A stretch of 64,000 nucleotides of DNA from Haloterrigena sp. H1 (GTDB taxonomy: Archaea > Halobacteriota > Halobacteria > Halobacteriales > Natrialbaceae): contig NZ_SMZK01000001.1 of assembly GCF_005938085.1 (NCBI RefSeq), positions 2,542,001-2,606,000 of the forward strand, in the 5' to 3' direction. The position numbers and the translations under genes are program-made. Below, one piece after another: positions 1 to 9,286 of this stretch (positions are counted from its first letter, which is position 1; every line of letters starts with the position of its first letter). The notes under the pieces are model-generated. The model saw only the letters and a program-made list of their open reading frames with translations. It was not told where the DNA came from and searched no databases.

Positions 1-1
1 G

Positions 2-163
2 GACGCGCTCGAGCGCATCTTCGCCACGAAATCGGACGGCACCGAGCGGACGGGCGGCCACGTCGCGTTCACCGCGCTCGAACACGAGGTGTACGTCTAC
101 GCGAACGGAGACGTGATCATCTACCCACCGGCGGAGACGCCGCGAACGCCGACAAGAGCCTGA
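2..163 (+). CDS. C-terminal end of an unidentified protein (5' truncated by window)
   Basis: An open frame enters from the left edge and runs 53 codons to a TGA. The visible tail contains GGHVAFTALEHEVYVYANG followed by DVIIYPP and then a proline/threonine-rich end. The alternation of hydrophobic and charged residues suggests a beta-rich C-terminal domain. I do not recognise the family. Codon use (G/C third positions) looks like the neighbouring genes, which is the main reason for believing it is coding. Confidence 0.5.
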   Translation, partial: DALERIFATKSDGTERTGGHVAFTALEHEVYVYANGDVIIYPPAETPRTPTRA

Positions 164-312
164 CCGCGGGTCGGGTATCCATACGCAACCGCGCTGATCG
201 TTTTTCGAAACCGTCCCGTCTCGTGAGCGCCGCGGCCAACCCGCCACCCCTCTCTCAGAGAAACCCGCCGGATTGCACGGATTTAGGGAGCCATCGATCG
301 TTGCTCGGTCGT

Positions 313-627
313 ATGACGGTAGTCGCGCTCCTGAGCGTTGCACCGGTAATCGAAGACAGTATGGCTGGCGAGGTCGCGAAGGCGGTCGACGCACTCGAGG
401 ACTACGATGTCTGCTACGAGACGAACCCGATGGGGACGGTGATCGAAGCCGAGACGACAGATGAACTCTTCGCGGCCGCACAGGCGGCCCACGACGCGGT
501 CGACGCCGACCGCGTGAGTACGGTCCTGAAGATCGACGACAAGCGGACGCGGGATATCGACGCATCCGAGAAAGTCGATGTCGTCGAAGAGCGACTCGGC
601 CGGCCAGCCCGAAATCGCGAGGCGTGA
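313..627 (+). CDS. MTH1187-family thiamine-binding protein
   Basis: This 104-aa protein matches the MTH1187/YkoF-like (UPF0045) family, small ferredoxin-fold proteins that bind thiamine or a related ligand in the cytoplasm. The recognisable parts are the N-terminal strand VVALLSVAPV, the central block YETNPMGTVIEAE and the region VSTVLKIDDKRTRD, all family hallmarks. The frame is open further upstream, but this ATG begins right at the conserved first strand, so earlier starts are unlikely. It is followed after about 80 bp by a small HMA-like gene on the same strand. Physiological role is not settled for the family. Family assignment is confident, function less so. Confidence 0.85.
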   Translation: MTVVALLSVAPVIEDSMAGEVAKAVDALEDYDVCYETNPMGTVIEAETTDELFAAAQAAHDAVDADRVSTVLKIDDKRTRDIDASEKVDVVEERLGRPARNREA

Positions 628-707
628 GCCGTCGGCCGAGCAACCCGCGTCAGGATGCTTGGAGTAGCAGGCTCAACACACGATCCAGCGGAGCGACTAC
701 GACGGAT

Positions 708-917
708 ATGGACCAAACGACACTCACCGTCAGGGAGCTGATCGATGCCGACGGCGAACGAACGGTGACGACCGCCCTCGAGTCCCTCGAAGGAGTCGCA
801 GCCGTCCGCGCGGATCACGAGCGCAACGTGGTGCGAGTCGAACACGACGCGTCGACCGTCGATACAGCGTCGGTAGCGAAGATGATAGAGGATGCGGGAT
901 ACAGCGTCGACGAGTAG
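708..917 (+). CDS. HMA-like ferredoxin-fold protein lacking the CxxC metal site
   Basis: A 69-aa protein with the length and pattern of a heavy-metal-associated (HMA) domain: strand TTLTV, helix, then ALESLEGVAAVRADHERNVV, a last helix and the closing EDAGYSVDE typical of copper chaperones. Where HMA proteins carry MxCxxC, this one reads VRELIDADGERT, with no cysteine anywhere in the protein. It therefore cannot bind Cu(I) in the usual way. It may be a protein-interaction module or a diverged chaperone. A longer frame starts upstream at a GTG, but the HMA fold begins at this ATG. Compare the intact HMA protein at 37376-37588. Confidence 0.7.
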   Translation: MDQTTLTVRELIDADGERTVTTALESLEGVAAVRADHERNVVRVEHDASTVDTASVAKMIEDAGYSVDE

Positions 918-973
918 CGAGCCGAGACACAGCGCAGCACCGTCGGCAGTCGGGCGGAGACGAACTGACAAAC

Positions 974-982
974 GGTTTTACC
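974..982 (+). promoter_or_regulatory. TATA box of mch
   Basis: The sequence GGTTTTACC is centred about 26 bp before the mch ATG, the distance expected for a leaderless haloarchaeal transcript. Inference from spacing and composition only. Confidence 0.5.
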
Positions 983-1003
983 ACGGAGGCTGAAACCCGT
1001 CGC

Positions 1004-1936
1004 ATGGAAAGTCTCAATCGGATGGCGATCGAGCTGGTCGACGAGGCCCTCGACTACGCCGAGGAGCTGAACATCGGCGGCTACGACCTTGCGAACGACG
1101 CGACGGTACTCGACTTCGGACTCGAGTTCGACGGCGGGATCGAGGCCGGGCTGCTGTTGACCGAGATCCAGACGGCCGGGATGGCGACGCCGAGCTACGA
1201 ACTGGGCGAACTCGGCGACGCCTCGATCCCCTACGTGGAACTGTCGACCGACCAGCCCGCGCTCTCGCTGTTGTGCTCCCAGAAGGCCGGCTGGGAGCTG
1301 ACCACGGAGGACTTCGAAGGGCTTGGCAGTGGTCCCGCGCGGGCGCTCGTGGCCGAAGAAGAGGAGTTTCGCCGCGTCGGCTACACCGATGCGTTCGATC
1401 TGACTGCGCTGGCGGTCGAGACCGAACTCGAGCCGACCGAAGCTGCGGCCGAGCAGGTCGCTGACCTCGCCGAAGTCGAGACGAGTAGCGTCTTCTTGCT
1501 CGCGTACCGAACCGCCAGCCTCGTCGGCAGCATCACGAACGCCGCCCGGACAGCCGAACTCGCCACCTTCCGGCTCGCCGAACTGGGCTACGATCCCCTC
1601 GACATCGTCTCGGCGACCGGTCGCGCCCCAGTCGCGCCCGTGGCAGGCGATGAACGGACGGCCATCGCGCGGACGAACGACGCGATCGCCTACGGCGGGC
1701 GGGCCCACCTCACCGTCCGGGAGGACGCCGATTTCTTCGACTCGGTGCCGTCGACCGCCGCCGAAGATCACGGCCGCCCGTTCGGCGACGTCTTCGACGA
1801 CCTCGACTGGGAGTTCGAGGAAGTCCCGTCGGATCTCTTCGCGCCCGCAACGGTGACGATCGACGTGCTCGGCGGGCCGACGTACGTCTACGGCGAGACG
1901 GACGAAGACCTGCTCGTCGACTCTTTCGATCTCTGA
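1004..1936 (+). CDS. mch: Methenyltetrahydromethanopterin cyclohydrolase
   Basis: The 310-aa product is a full-length Mch, which reversibly hydrolyses methenyl-tetrahydromethanopterin (or the folate analogue used by haloarchaea) to the formyl form in C1 metabolism. Family features seen are the N-terminal helix MESLNRMAIELVDEAL, the segment VELSTDQPALSLLCSQKAGW and the C-terminal block LTVREDADFFDSVPS before the closing glycine-rich region GGPTYVYGET. It stands alone, with its own TATA box, convergent to proA. Haloarchaea are not methanogens, so it serves C1 interconversion for biosynthesis. Assignment is strong. Confidence 0.95.
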   Translation: MESLNRMAIELVDEALDYAEELNIGGYDLANDATVLDFGLEFDGGIEAGLLLTEIQTAGMATPSYELGELGDASIPYVELSTDQPALSLLCSQKAGWELTTEDFEGLGSGPARALVAEEEEFRRVGYTDAFDLTALAVETELEPTEAAAEQVADLAEVETSSVFLLAYRTASLVGSITNAARTAELATFRLAELGYDPLDIVSATGRAPVAPVAGDERTAIARTNDAIAYGGRAHLTVREDADFFDSVPSTAAEDHGRPFGDVFDDLDWEFEEVPSDLFAPATVTIDVLGGPTYVYGETDEDLLVDSFDL

Positions 1937-2031
1937 GCGGCTCGAGGTCGCGTATAGAATATTTGTGACTTCGCGCCCGCGTGGGCGCGGAATCCGGAGA
2001 CGGAGAAGAAGCGAGACGAAAACGACGAATT

Positions 2032-3369
2032 CTACTCGTCGGAGAGCCGGCCGGGCGTCCACTCGCCGTCGAACTCCTCGTGGGTGAACGGTTTCGCGTC
2101 CTCGCCGGCGTAGGTGGCCACGAGCTGGCCGTCGCCCTCGAGGTGGTACTTGTAGGTCGTCAGTCCCTCGAGGCCGACGGGGCCGCGGGCGTGGATCTTG
2201 CCCGTGCTGATGCCGACCTCGGCACCGAGGCCGTACCGGTAGCCGTCGGCAAAGCGGGTCGAGGCGTTGTGGAAGACGCTCGCCGAATCGAGGCTGCGCA
2301 TGAAGGTGCTCGCACGGTCGGCGTCGTCGGTCACGATCGACTCGGTGTGTTTGGAGCTGTGGACCGTGATGTGGTCGATCGCGGTCTCGAGCGAGTCAAC
2401 GACCTTGATCGAGACGATCAAATCGCCGTATTCGGTGTCCCAGTCGTCGTCGGTCGCCACCTCGACGTCGACGATCTCGCGAGTTGCCTCGTCGCCGCGC
2501 ATCTCGACGCCGGCGGTCTCGTAGCGGTCGGCGATAGCCGGCAGGAACTCGTCGGCGACGTCTTCGTGGACCAGCAGCGTCTCGACGGCGTTACAGACGG
2601 CGGGATACTGGACCTTGGCGTCGTAGGCGATGTCCTCAGCCATCGACAGGTCGGCCTCGTCGTCGACGTAGACGTGGCAGATTCCCTCCGTGTGGCCGAG
2701 CACCGGGATGCTCGTGTTGTCCTGGATGTAGCTGACGAACCCGGAGCTGCCGCGGGGCATCAGCAGGTCGATCGCGTCGTCCATCTCGAGCAAGGCGGTG
2801 ACGTCCTCGCGGGCCTCGATGTGCTGGGCCCAGCCGTCGGGGATGCCCGCCTCGGCAGCGGCCTCCTCGATGATCTCGAAGAGGATGCGATTCGAATGCA
2901 GCGCCTCGCTGCCGCCTTTCAGGATGACGGCGTTTCCGGATTTCAGGCCGAGCGCAGCGATCTGGACGAGCGCGTCGGGCCGGGACTCGAAGACGGTCCC
3001 CACGACGCCGATCGGCACGGCGACCTTGTAGAGCTCGAGATCGTCGTCGAGTTCGCGTGCAGAGAGCGTCTTGCCAAGCGGGTCGTCCTGTCCGGCGACG
3101 CTGCGGACCATCTCGGCGATGTCCTCGATCTTGGATTCGGAGAGTTTGAGCCGGTCGACGAGCGCCTGCGTGTACTCGCCCTCTTCGAGCAGCCGCTCGC
3201 CTTCTTCGACGTCTTTCTCGTTTTCCGTGAGGATCGCGTCGGTTCGGGCCTCGAGCGCGTCGGCGATCTCGTGGAGGGCCGCGCTGCGGTCCTCGTCGGA
3301 GCGTTTCGCAAGCTCTAGGGCCGCGGTCTGTGCCTCCTCGACGTCGCGTTCGATATCGGTCTCAGTCAT
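2032..3369 (-). CDS. proA: Gamma-glutamyl phosphate reductase
   Basis: ProA (445 aa) reduces gamma-glutamyl phosphate with NADPH to glutamate-5-semialdehyde, the second step of proline synthesis. The aldehyde-dehydrogenase fold is complete: the cofactor region [17 protein letters not shown] (about 118-134), [14 protein letters not shown] (about 143-156) and the catalytic Cys at about residue 259 in [12 protein letters not shown]. It is the last gene of a minus-strand proC-proB-proA operon and its start overlaps the end of proB by 8 bp, implying translational coupling. A long open frame antisense to it is a codon-bias shadow. Confidence 0.96.
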   Translation of the reverse strand: MTETDIERDVEEAQTAALELAKRSDEDRSAALHEIADALEARTDAILTENEKDVEEGERLLEEGEYTQALVDRLKLSESKIEDIAEMVRSVAGQDDPLGKTLSARELDDDLELYKVAVPIGVVGTVFESRPDALVQIAALGLKSGNAVILKGGSEALHSNRILFEIIEEAAAEAGIPDGWAQHIEAREDVTALLEMDDAIDLLMPRGSSGFVSYIQDNTSIPVLGHTEGICHVYVDDEADLSMAEDIAYDAKVQYPAVCNAVETLLVHEDVADEFLPAIADRYETAGVEMRGDEATREIVDVEVATDDDWDTEYGDLIVSIKVVDSLETAIDHITVHSSKHTESIVTDDADRASTFMRSLDSASVFHNASTRFADGYRYGLGAEVGISTGKIHARGPVGLEGLTTYKYHLEGDGQLVATYAGEDAKPFTHEEFDGEWTPGRLSDE

Positions 3370-4195
3370 CGCTCACACCGTTGATGGGGATGAATATGGT
3401 TCCCACGGGTTTGGCAGTAGCGATCTTCTCGAGGACATCGGGCTCGGTGGATTTCGCGATGACCGCCGGGGTGCCGTGTTCGCTGACATCGCGTGCGCCC
3501 TCGACTTTGGTCTGGATGCCGCCGAACCCCTCAGAGGTGGTCTCGGAAATGATCTCCTGGACCTGGTCGTAGTTGGCCCCGACGGCCTCGATCCGTTCGG
3601 CGTCGTCGTCGCGTTTCGGGTTGCCGGTGTAGACGCCGCCGACGTCGGTCAGCGTGACCAGCAGGTCGGCGTCGACGCCGATCGCTGCCGCCGACGAGAG
3701 CATGTCGTTGTCGCCGATTCGGATCTCCTCGGTGGCGACCGCGTCGTTCTCGTTGATGATCGGGACAACACCCCAGTCCAACAGCGTCTCGATCGTGTTC
3801 CGGAGGTTCGTAAAGCGCTCAGGATTCTCGAGGTCGTGCTGGGTCAACAGGAGCTGGGCGACCTTCCGGTCGTAGCGGGCGAAGCTCTCGGTGTAGCGGT
3901 GCATGAGGTGGCTCTGGCCGACAGTCGACAGCGCCTGTGTTTCCTCGACGGTCCCGCTCGATTGCTCGATCCGGCCCGTGCCGGCACCGACCGCACCAGA
4001 GGAGACGAGGATGACCTGTTTGTCCCGCGAGAGGAGGTCTTCGAGATCGTCGACGAGTTTGTCGAGTTTCTCGTCGTCGAGGTTCGACTCGTCGTCGGTT
4101 AGGGAGTTCGTTCCGGCCTTGACGATCACGCGGTCGGCGTCGGCTGCGAGCTGTCGGGCTTCGTCGACGGCCGCGTCCTCGAGTCCCTTACTCAT
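3362..4195 (-). CDS. proB: Glutamate 5-kinase
   Basis: ProB (277 aa) phosphorylates the gamma-carboxylate of glutamate, the committed step of proline synthesis. It consists of the amino-acid-kinase domain only: [13 protein letters not shown] near the N-terminus, VSSGAVGAG in the substrate loop and [20 protein letters not shown] in the nucleotide half. The C-terminal PUA domain found in many bacterial enzymes is absent. It overlaps proC by 8 bp upstream and proA by 8 bp downstream. Feedback inhibition by proline is usual in the family but cannot be read here. Confidence 0.95.
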   Translation of the reverse strand: MSKGLEDAAVDEARQLAADADRVIVKAGTNSLTDDESNLDDEKLDKLVDDLEDLLSRDKQVILVSSGAVGAGTGRIEQSSGTVEETQALSTVGQSHLMHRYTESFARYDRKVAQLLLTQHDLENPERFTNLRNTIETLLDWGVVPIINENDAVATEEIRIGDNDMLSSAAAIGVDADLLVTLTDVGGVYTGNPKRDDDAERIEAVGANYDQVQEIISETTSEGFGGIQTKVEGARDVSEHGTPAVIAKSTEPDVLEKIATAKPVGTIFIPINGVSDD

Positions 4196-4964
4196 CGGTG
4201 ACCTCTCCGGCGAGTTCCGCAGAGCGGTCTTCGGCCGCTTTGACTGCCGCAGCGACGTCTTCGTTGGCGTTGCTGTCCCAGAGGATTTCCATCCCTTCGA
4301 TGGTCGTTCCGTTGGGCGAGCAAACGGCGTCGATCAGATCGTCGAGGTCCTCGTCCGAACGGAGGACCGTCTCGGCAGCGCCCTTGAACGTCTGGGCGGC
4401 CAGCGTCTCGGCGTCGTCTGGCTCGAGGCCGCCCTCGACGCCTGCCTCCTTCATCGCCTGGATGAGATAGAAGACGAAGGCAGGGCCGCTTCCGTTGACG
4501 GCAGTCGCGATGTCCATCTTGCGTTCCTCGATCTCGGCGAACTCGCCGACGTCGTCGAGCAGTTCCAGGACCTCGTCGGGGACGTCGTCGCCGGTGACCG
4601 CCGCAGCCATGTCCCCGGTTTCGGCCGCGAGGTTCGGCATGATCCGGACGACGTTCGCGTCGGTTCGTGCGTCGACGTAGTCGGTGGAGACGCCCGCAGC
4701 GATAGAGACCAGTGTCTGGGCGGGCGAGAGATCGAGATCGTCCAGGACCGCGCCGACGATATCCGGTTTCACGGCGACGACGACGACATCAGCTTCGGCC
4801 GCCTCGGAAACGTCCGTCGTGGTGTGATCGACGTAGTCGGCGACCGCCTCGAGTGCGTCGGGATCGAGGTCACACGCGGTCACCGTGTGATTCCCCGACC
4901 GATGGAGCCCCTTGATCAGGGCGCTCCCCATGTTGCCACAACCGATAACGCTCGTCTGTACCAT
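4188..4964 (-). CDS. proC: Pyrroline-5-carboxylate reductase
   Basis: ProC (258 aa) reduces pyrroline-5-carboxylate to proline with NAD(P)H. The Rossmann motif [14 protein letters not shown] lies at residues 7-20. The family signature appears in the C-terminal half as [15 protein letters not shown] and in [13 protein letters not shown]. It is the first gene of the three-gene operon, so the cell carries the whole glutamate-to-proline route in one transcript. A plausible BRE/TATA lies about 33 bp upstream of its ATG. Confidence 0.95.
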   Translation of the reverse strand: MVQTSVIGCGNMGSALIKGLHRSGNHTVTACDLDPDALEAVADYVDHTTTDVSEAAEADVVVVAVKPDIVGAVLDDLDLSPAQTLVSIAAGVSTDYVDARTDANVVRIMPNLAAETGDMAAAVTGDDVPDEVLELLDDVGEFAEIEERKMDIATAVNGSGPAFVFYLIQAMKEAGVEGGLEPDDAETLAAQTFKGAAETVLRSDEDLDDLIDAVCSPNGTTIEGMEILWDSNANEDVAAAVKAAEDRSAELAGEVTDE

Positions 4965-4990
4965 CTTACCCTAGCCCAGGAACCGAGGCG

Positions 4991-5010
4991 GACATACCAA
5001 CTTTGGTTTC
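4991..5010 (-). promoter_or_regulatory. Promoter of the proCBA operon
   Basis: Read on the minus strand, GAAACCAAAGTTGGTATGTC combines a purine-rich BRE-like stretch with an AT-rich box about 30-35 bp before the proC ATG. It is the only AT-rich block in this short intergenic region. Inferred from position. Confidence 0.4.
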
Positions 5011-5029
5011 GCTCTGCCGGCGGCGCGGG

Positions 5030-5725
5030 TTAGACGAGGCCGAGAATTACGGTCGCGATCCCGTCGACGATCGTCTCCCAGATCGAGAACCCAGTCAGGA
5101 TCTGCAACACCGTATCGAGCCCGAAGAAGAGAAACAGCGCCGCGCCAGCGAAGTGGGCCAGTCGAGCATCGAAGCGGTGTGAGAAACGGTGGAAGAAGTA
5201 CGCGTTAATTGCACTCACGGGGATGATCGCGAGCATCTCGCCGGCCCAGATCGCGGGATTGGCACCGTATTTGACTGCGAGTCCGATCGTGACGAGCTGG
5301 GTCTTGTCACCGAATTCCCCAACGGCCATCAGGGCGAAGATCGGAACGAACCCGCGGAGATACGGCGGGATATCGTACCCGAAAATCGAGATATCCATTA
5401 CGTCGCCCATCACCGTCCCGCCGTTGGTCGCGACTGACTGAGCGCTCGTCTCGGGTGCCGACCTGATGAGCAACACCGCAAAGAGCAGGAACAGCCCTGC
5501 CGTGATCGCATCGAGGTAGATCGGCGGCAGTGTGCCCCTGATCGCCGCACCGAAGAGAATCTCGAGGGCCGTCCACCCGGCGAAGGCGCTCCCTGCAGCG
5601 GCGACGACGATCCGCGGGTCGTACTGTGTCGAGAGGCCTGCGATGATGAACTGCACCTTCTCGCCAGGTAGCACCGACAACTGGAGGACGAACGCGACGA
5701 CGAGAATCTCGAGCCAGCCGGTCAT
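5030..5725 (-). CDS. TMEM165/GDT1 (UPF0016) family cation transporter
   Basis: A 231-aa membrane protein with about six or seven hydrophobic segments in two homologous halves, as in the GDT1/Mnx family of Mn2+/Ca2+ transporters. The second half carries the canonical signature EFGDKTQLVTIGLA. The first half has a divergent version, LPGEKVQFIIAGL, keeping Glu, Lys and Gln but not the Gly-Asp pair. The likely role is divalent cation export across the cytoplasmic membrane. It is adjacent to the pro operon on the same strand but separated by a gap with its promoter, so a functional link is not implied. Confidence 0.85.
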   Translation of the reverse strand: MTGWLEILVVAFVLQLSVLPGEKVQFIIAGLSTQYDPRIVVAAAGSAFAGWTALEILFGAAIRGTLPPIYLDAITAGLFLLFAVLLIRSAPETSAQSVATNGGTVMGDVMDISIFGYDIPPYLRGFVPIFALMAVGEFGDKTQLVTIGLAVKYGANPAIWAGEMLAIIPVSAINAYFFHRFSHRFDARLAHFAGAALFLFFGLDTVLQILTGFSIWETIVDGIATVILGLV

Positions 5726-5960
5726 GGCTCGAGCGCAGCGAGAGCGCGCAGTCGTTCACATCGTCGGACGGACCGAGCGACCGCTGTTCGATCGCTCGAG
5801 TGATCGAGCAACCGCAACGACGGATAGGCAATAATCTCGCTGATGCCGCCAACCATGGTATGGATTAGCCTCGTCTAATGTATACGGTTTACGGAGCAAA
5901 ATCTGGCGGGATCGATCGACGCGCGCTCACAGGGGCGGCGACCAAACTCGATACCGGTGG

Positions 5961-7562
5961 TCACTCCATCGGTGAGACGTCGGTGACCGTGCCGACGCCC
6001 TTGCTGCGGCCCTCACGGAAGACGAACTTCTGGCCCTCTTCAACGAGATACGGCCGGAACTTGAACTCGACGGTGGTCATGCCCGTATCGCCGGGCAGGA
6101 GGCGGCCGTTCTCCGGGTGGAAGACGGCGGCCTCGCCGATCGTCTCGAGGTGGACCACTGGTTCGTAGCCCTCGCCGATGCGGGTGGGATGGTTGAGCAC
6201 CATGACCTCGGCTTCGAACTCTCGAACCGGGTCGGGGTCGGCATCCCGAGGCAACAGGACCATACCGCGCTCGATGGCGCTTTCTTTAATCCCTTTCAGC
6301 GCGATGCCGACGATCCGGCCTGCCTGTGCTTGATCGACCCGGTGGTAGTGCATCTCGATCGAGCGGACCTCGACCTCCTGGAAGCGGCCATCGGGCATGG
6401 GACCGATCAGGAGTTCGTCGCCAGCCTCGACCTCACCGGCCATCACGGTGCCCGAGGCGACCGCGCCGACGCCGGTCACCGAGTAACTGCGGTCGACGTA
6501 CATCCGGAACTCGCCGGTATCTTGGGATGTCTTGGGAAGTCGGTCGAACAGTTCGTCCAGCGTCTCGAGGCCGTCCATCGTGATCGCGCTGGTCTCGACG
6601 ATGGGGACGACGCGTTCGCTGATTTCCTCGACGGCGGCGTCGACGCCGTGACGGCTGACCCGCAGCGGCGACTTATCGACATCGCGGAGGAGTCGTTCGA
6701 CCTTGCGTTCGACCTCCTCGACGCGTTCGGCATCGACGGCGTCGGTTTTCGTGATCGCGACGATCGTCGGGAGCTCGGTTGCGAGCAACACACCGAGGTG
6801 TTCACGCGTCGTCCGCGTCGGGCCATCGTCGGCGGCGACGACCAGCAGGCCGTAGTCGAGTTTTTGGCCGACGAGTCCGCGGATCGTCGTTCGGAGCCAC
6901 GGTTCGTGGCCGACGGTGTCGACGAACGAGACGAGTCGGTCTGCCTCCTGGACGACTTCGGCGCGGTCTGCCTTGCGATTCGGATTTCGAACTCTGACCG
7001 GTCCTTCCTCGTCGAAGCCGTAGACCGCGTAGGACAGATCGGCCGAGAGGCCGCGTTCGACCTCGTGAGGTTGGACGTCGAGGAACGCTCGCGTCGCTCC
7101 GTCGCCGTCGTCAGCTTTGCCCGTCACGAGCGAGCCCACGAGCGTACTCTTCCCGTGGTCGACGTGGCCCGCCGTCCCCACGACGACGTGTTCGTCGTCG
7201 GTCTCGAGGACGCCACCCTCCCGTACCTGTGCGACGCCGACCAGTCCGTCAGCGATGCCCCACGTCTGGACGTCCTCGATGTGTGCATCCGCTTCCTCGG
7301 CCAGCAGGGAGAGGACGTCCATCGTCTCGGAGAAGGTGTCGGGATCGATGCCGGCGAGGCCGCCGTCGTCGGTGACGCCGACGACGTACGTCGCTTCGCC
7401 ATCACCGGACAGCAGGCGGTGTCGAAGCTGTGCAGCTAGACTCTCGCGTCGTCCACCCTCGAGGTGGACGTCTCGTGACAGTCGTTCCTTGAATTCGACG
7501 TTGCCACCGTCCTGTTCGCCACGGTCCAGGGCTCGCTCGAGGAGAGCCCGGTCACGGCTCAT
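5961..7562 (-). CDS. GTPBP1-like translational GTPase (EF-1alpha-related)
   Basis: A 533-aa GTPase of the GTPBP1/archaeal EF-Tu-like group. An N-terminal domain of about 120 residues precedes the G domain, as in GTPBP1. G motifs are present: GTAGHVDHGKST (about 129-140), DTVGHEPW and TKTD. Two beta-barrel domains follow, with the EF-Tu-like block YSVTGVGAVASGTVMAGEVE and a C-terminal barrel ending in FREGRSKGVGTVTDV. Eukaryotic GTPBP1 acts in translation elongation and mRNA surveillance; the archaeal role is undefined. The frame continues upstream, but homology starts at this methionine (MSRDRALLERAL). Monocistronic, divergent from the zinc-finger gene. Confidence 0.9.
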   Translation of the reverse strand: MSRDRALLERALDRGEQDGGNVEFKERLSRDVHLEGGRRESLAAQLRHRLLSGDGEATYVVGVTDDGGLAGIDPDTFSETMDVLSLLAEEADAHIEDVQTWGIADGLVGVAQVREGGVLETDDEHVVVGTAGHVDHGKSTLVGSLVTGKADDGDGATRAFLDVQPHEVERGLSADLSYAVYGFDEEGPVRVRNPNRKADRAEVVQEADRLVSFVDTVGHEPWLRTTIRGLVGQKLDYGLLVVAADDGPTRTTREHLGVLLATELPTIVAITKTDAVDAERVEEVERKVERLLRDVDKSPLRVSRHGVDAAVEEISERVVPIVETSAITMDGLETLDELFDRLPKTSQDTGEFRMYVDRSYSVTGVGAVASGTVMAGEVEAGDELLIGPMPDGRFQEVEVRSIEMHYHRVDQAQAGRIVGIALKGIKESAIERGMVLLPRDADPDPVREFEAEVMVLNHPTRIGEGYEPVVHLETIGEAAVFHPENGRLLPGDTGMTTVEFKFRPYLVEEGQKFVFREGRSKGVGTVTDVSPME

Positions 7563-7701
7563 GTGCCCCGTTAGAGTCCCACACAGCAAAAGGCTTCCCG
7601 TGGATTGCCACAGTCTGACACAGTAGGGCTCCCGAGCGGGGAGTCGACATTGCGTGTGTTCCGGGCGCGCTTTCAAGCCCCTCGAGCGTGTACCCCACGC
7701 T

Positions 7702-7878
7702 ATGAGCGTCAGCGGTCTCTGTCAGATCTGCGAATCGCGCCCCGCCCAGCAGCGATGTCCAAACTGCGGCACGCTCGCCTGCGACGTTCACTACGACGAC
7801 GAACTGGGGCTGTGTGCCGACTGCGCCGCGCAGGCTCAGCCGGGACAGCGAGACGACGTTGATATCAACCGGTTTTGA
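7702..7878 (+). CDS. HIT-type zinc-finger protein
   Basis: A 58-aa protein made almost wholly of a zf-HIT-like finger: CQICESRPAQQRCPNC, then CDVHY and CADCAAQA, giving four Cys/His pairs able to bind two zinc ions in a cross-brace. Such mini-proteins are common in haloarchaea and probably mediate protein-protein contacts; no role is established. An in-frame ATG lies upstream, but this start fits the compact domain. Divergent from the GTPBP1-like gene and convergent with pyrF. Confidence 0.8.
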   Translation: MSVSGLCQICESRPAQQRCPNCGTLACDVHYDDELGLCADCAAQAQPGQRDDVDINRF

Positions 7879-7926
7879 GCGTCGACCGAGCCGACCGGCT
7901 CGGTGGAAAACGCGAAGAGCGGCGAT

Positions 7927-8730
7927 CTAGCTATCGCGGTACTGATTGAGCCGCTTCTTGAGCCGCTTTGCGGCCTGACCGCTGGCACTGGCGAAGTCCT
8001 CGCCGTCATCCTCTCCCGCAAAGATGATCCCGCGCGAGGAGTTGACGAGCCCGACGCCGTCTGCCAGCCCGTACTCGACGGCTGCCTCAGCATCGCCACC
8101 CTGTGCGCCGATGCCGGGGACGAGGAAGGGGAGATCTGGAACCTGCTCGCGGAGGTCTTCGAGTTCTTCGGGCTGGGTCGCACCGACGACGAGTCCGACG
8201 TTGTCGTTTTCGTCCCAGAGGTCTGCCAGCGCCGCGACGCGCTCGTAGACGGGCTCGCCCGTCTCGAGTTCGAGGTCCTGAATGTCGGCACCGCCCGGGT
8301 TCGACGTCCGGCAGAGGACGAAGACGCCGGACTCCTCGTCGGCCAGGAACGGCTGCAGCGAGTCCCGGCCCATGTAGGGATTGACGGTGATCGCGTCGAC
8401 TTTCTCGAGCATCTGGGCGTACTGCCGGGTCGTGTTCCCGATGTCGGCTCGCTTGGCGTCCAGCAGGACGGGCACATCCTTGCCGTGGGCGTAGGCGATG
8501 GTCTCCTCGAGTGCGCGCCAGCCGTCGGGATCTTCGTAGAAGGCCGCGTTGGGTTTGTAGACGGCGGCGTGTTCGTGAGTCGCATCGATGATGCGTCGGT
8601 TGAACGCCCATCGGGGGAGGTCGTACTCGTTGAGGTGGTCGGGGATGCGCGACGGGTCGGGATCGAGGCCGACGGAGACGACGCTGTCGACCATTCGGAT
8701 ACGGTCGTGCAAGCGGTCGAAGAAGTTCAT
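7927..8730 (-). CDS. pyrF: Orotidine 5'-phosphate decarboxylase (type 2)
   Basis: PyrF (267 aa) decarboxylates OMP to UMP, the last step of de novo UMP synthesis. It is the longer bacterial-like 'type 2' enzyme: SVGLDPDPSRIPDHL near the N-terminus, the catalytic Lys-Asp cluster in LLDAKRADIGNT, TVNPYMGRDSL, and LVPGIGAQGGDAEAAV in the phosphate-binding end. Upstream in-frame codons exist, but the ATG beginning MNFFDRLHDRI matches the start of this family. pyrE lies in the same window at 60325-60852, so the pyrimidine genes are scattered. Confidence 0.95.
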   Translation of the reverse strand: MNFFDRLHDRIRMVDSVVSVGLDPDPSRIPDHLNEYDLPRWAFNRRIIDATHEHAAVYKPNAAFYEDPDGWRALEETIAYAHGKDVPVLLDAKRADIGNTTRQYAQMLEKVDAITVNPYMGRDSLQPFLADEESGVFVLCRTSNPGGADIQDLELETGEPVYERVAALADLWDENDNVGLVVGATQPEELEDLREQVPDLPFLVPGIGAQGGDAEAAVEYGLADGVGLVNSSRGIIFAGEDDGEDFASASGQAAKRLKKRLNQYRDS

Positions 8731-8899
8731 GCCGGAACTGGCCTCGGGACGGTCGAAAAGGTTGCTATCCACGGGCCAGTCGATCGGCTCGCGCCGACGC
8801 TGCGACGCAGCCACAATGCGAGTGAGACTAGGTCCGTCAGGTCTGCATCCAAATATCTTTGACAGTAACTACTTCATTCGTGTTCTAGTTGCCTACGGT

Positions 8900-9166
8900 A
8901 TGGGAATCCGACGGAACGCGACGACGATCACACGCCGTCTTCACGACCAGATCCGATCGGCACTGTTGAACAAACGAGATACAACGGAGACCGAGACACC
9001 TCGAGACGGCGGCGAAACGGGAACCAACGTCTCGACGTCAGCTGGGAACCTCTTTCACTGCTCGCGGTGTCGCATCGTCTATATCGCCGCGGAAAAACGC
9101 AGGTGTTCGCAGTGTGATGGCGATGTCGAAGAAGTGCGATCGACGCTGGCCTGTCGAGGGCCGTGA
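8900..9166 (+). CDS. Small zinc-ribbon protein
   Basis: An 88-aa protein. The first half is basic and helical (MGIRRNATTITRRLHDQIRSA); a polar linker rich in Thr/Glu/Gly follows; the C-terminus holds a rubredoxin-like ribbon, HCSRCRIVYIAAEKRRCSQC, able to bind one zinc. The earlier frame overlaps pyrF and its codon use there is poor, so the ATG at the start of the basic segment is preferred. An AT-rich block (AAATATCTTT) about 45 bp upstream may be its promoter. Function unknown. Confidence 0.65.
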   Translation: MGIRRNATTITRRLHDQIRSALLNKRDTTETETPRDGGETGTNVSTSAGNLFHCSRCRIVYIAAEKRRCSQCDGDVEEVRSTLACRGP

Positions 9167-9286
9167 CACGTCTGCTCGATCAGACCACGTGTTCTCGCTC
9201 GACTCATACGGACTCCTGTCAGTCAGGTCCGGCCCGCCCGCGACCCGCACTGCGGGTGCACCGGGACATTGTGACAGCAGACCGTA

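Noticed and set aside
1981..3318. 445-codon plus-strand open frame antisense to proA
   Set aside because: Mirror of the proA reading frame caused by G+C-rich codons; repetitive Val/Asp/Gly composition and no domain.
6117..7439. 440-codon plus-strand open frame antisense to the GTPBP1-like gene
   Set aside because: Codon-bias shadow of a clearly homologous gene on the other strand.
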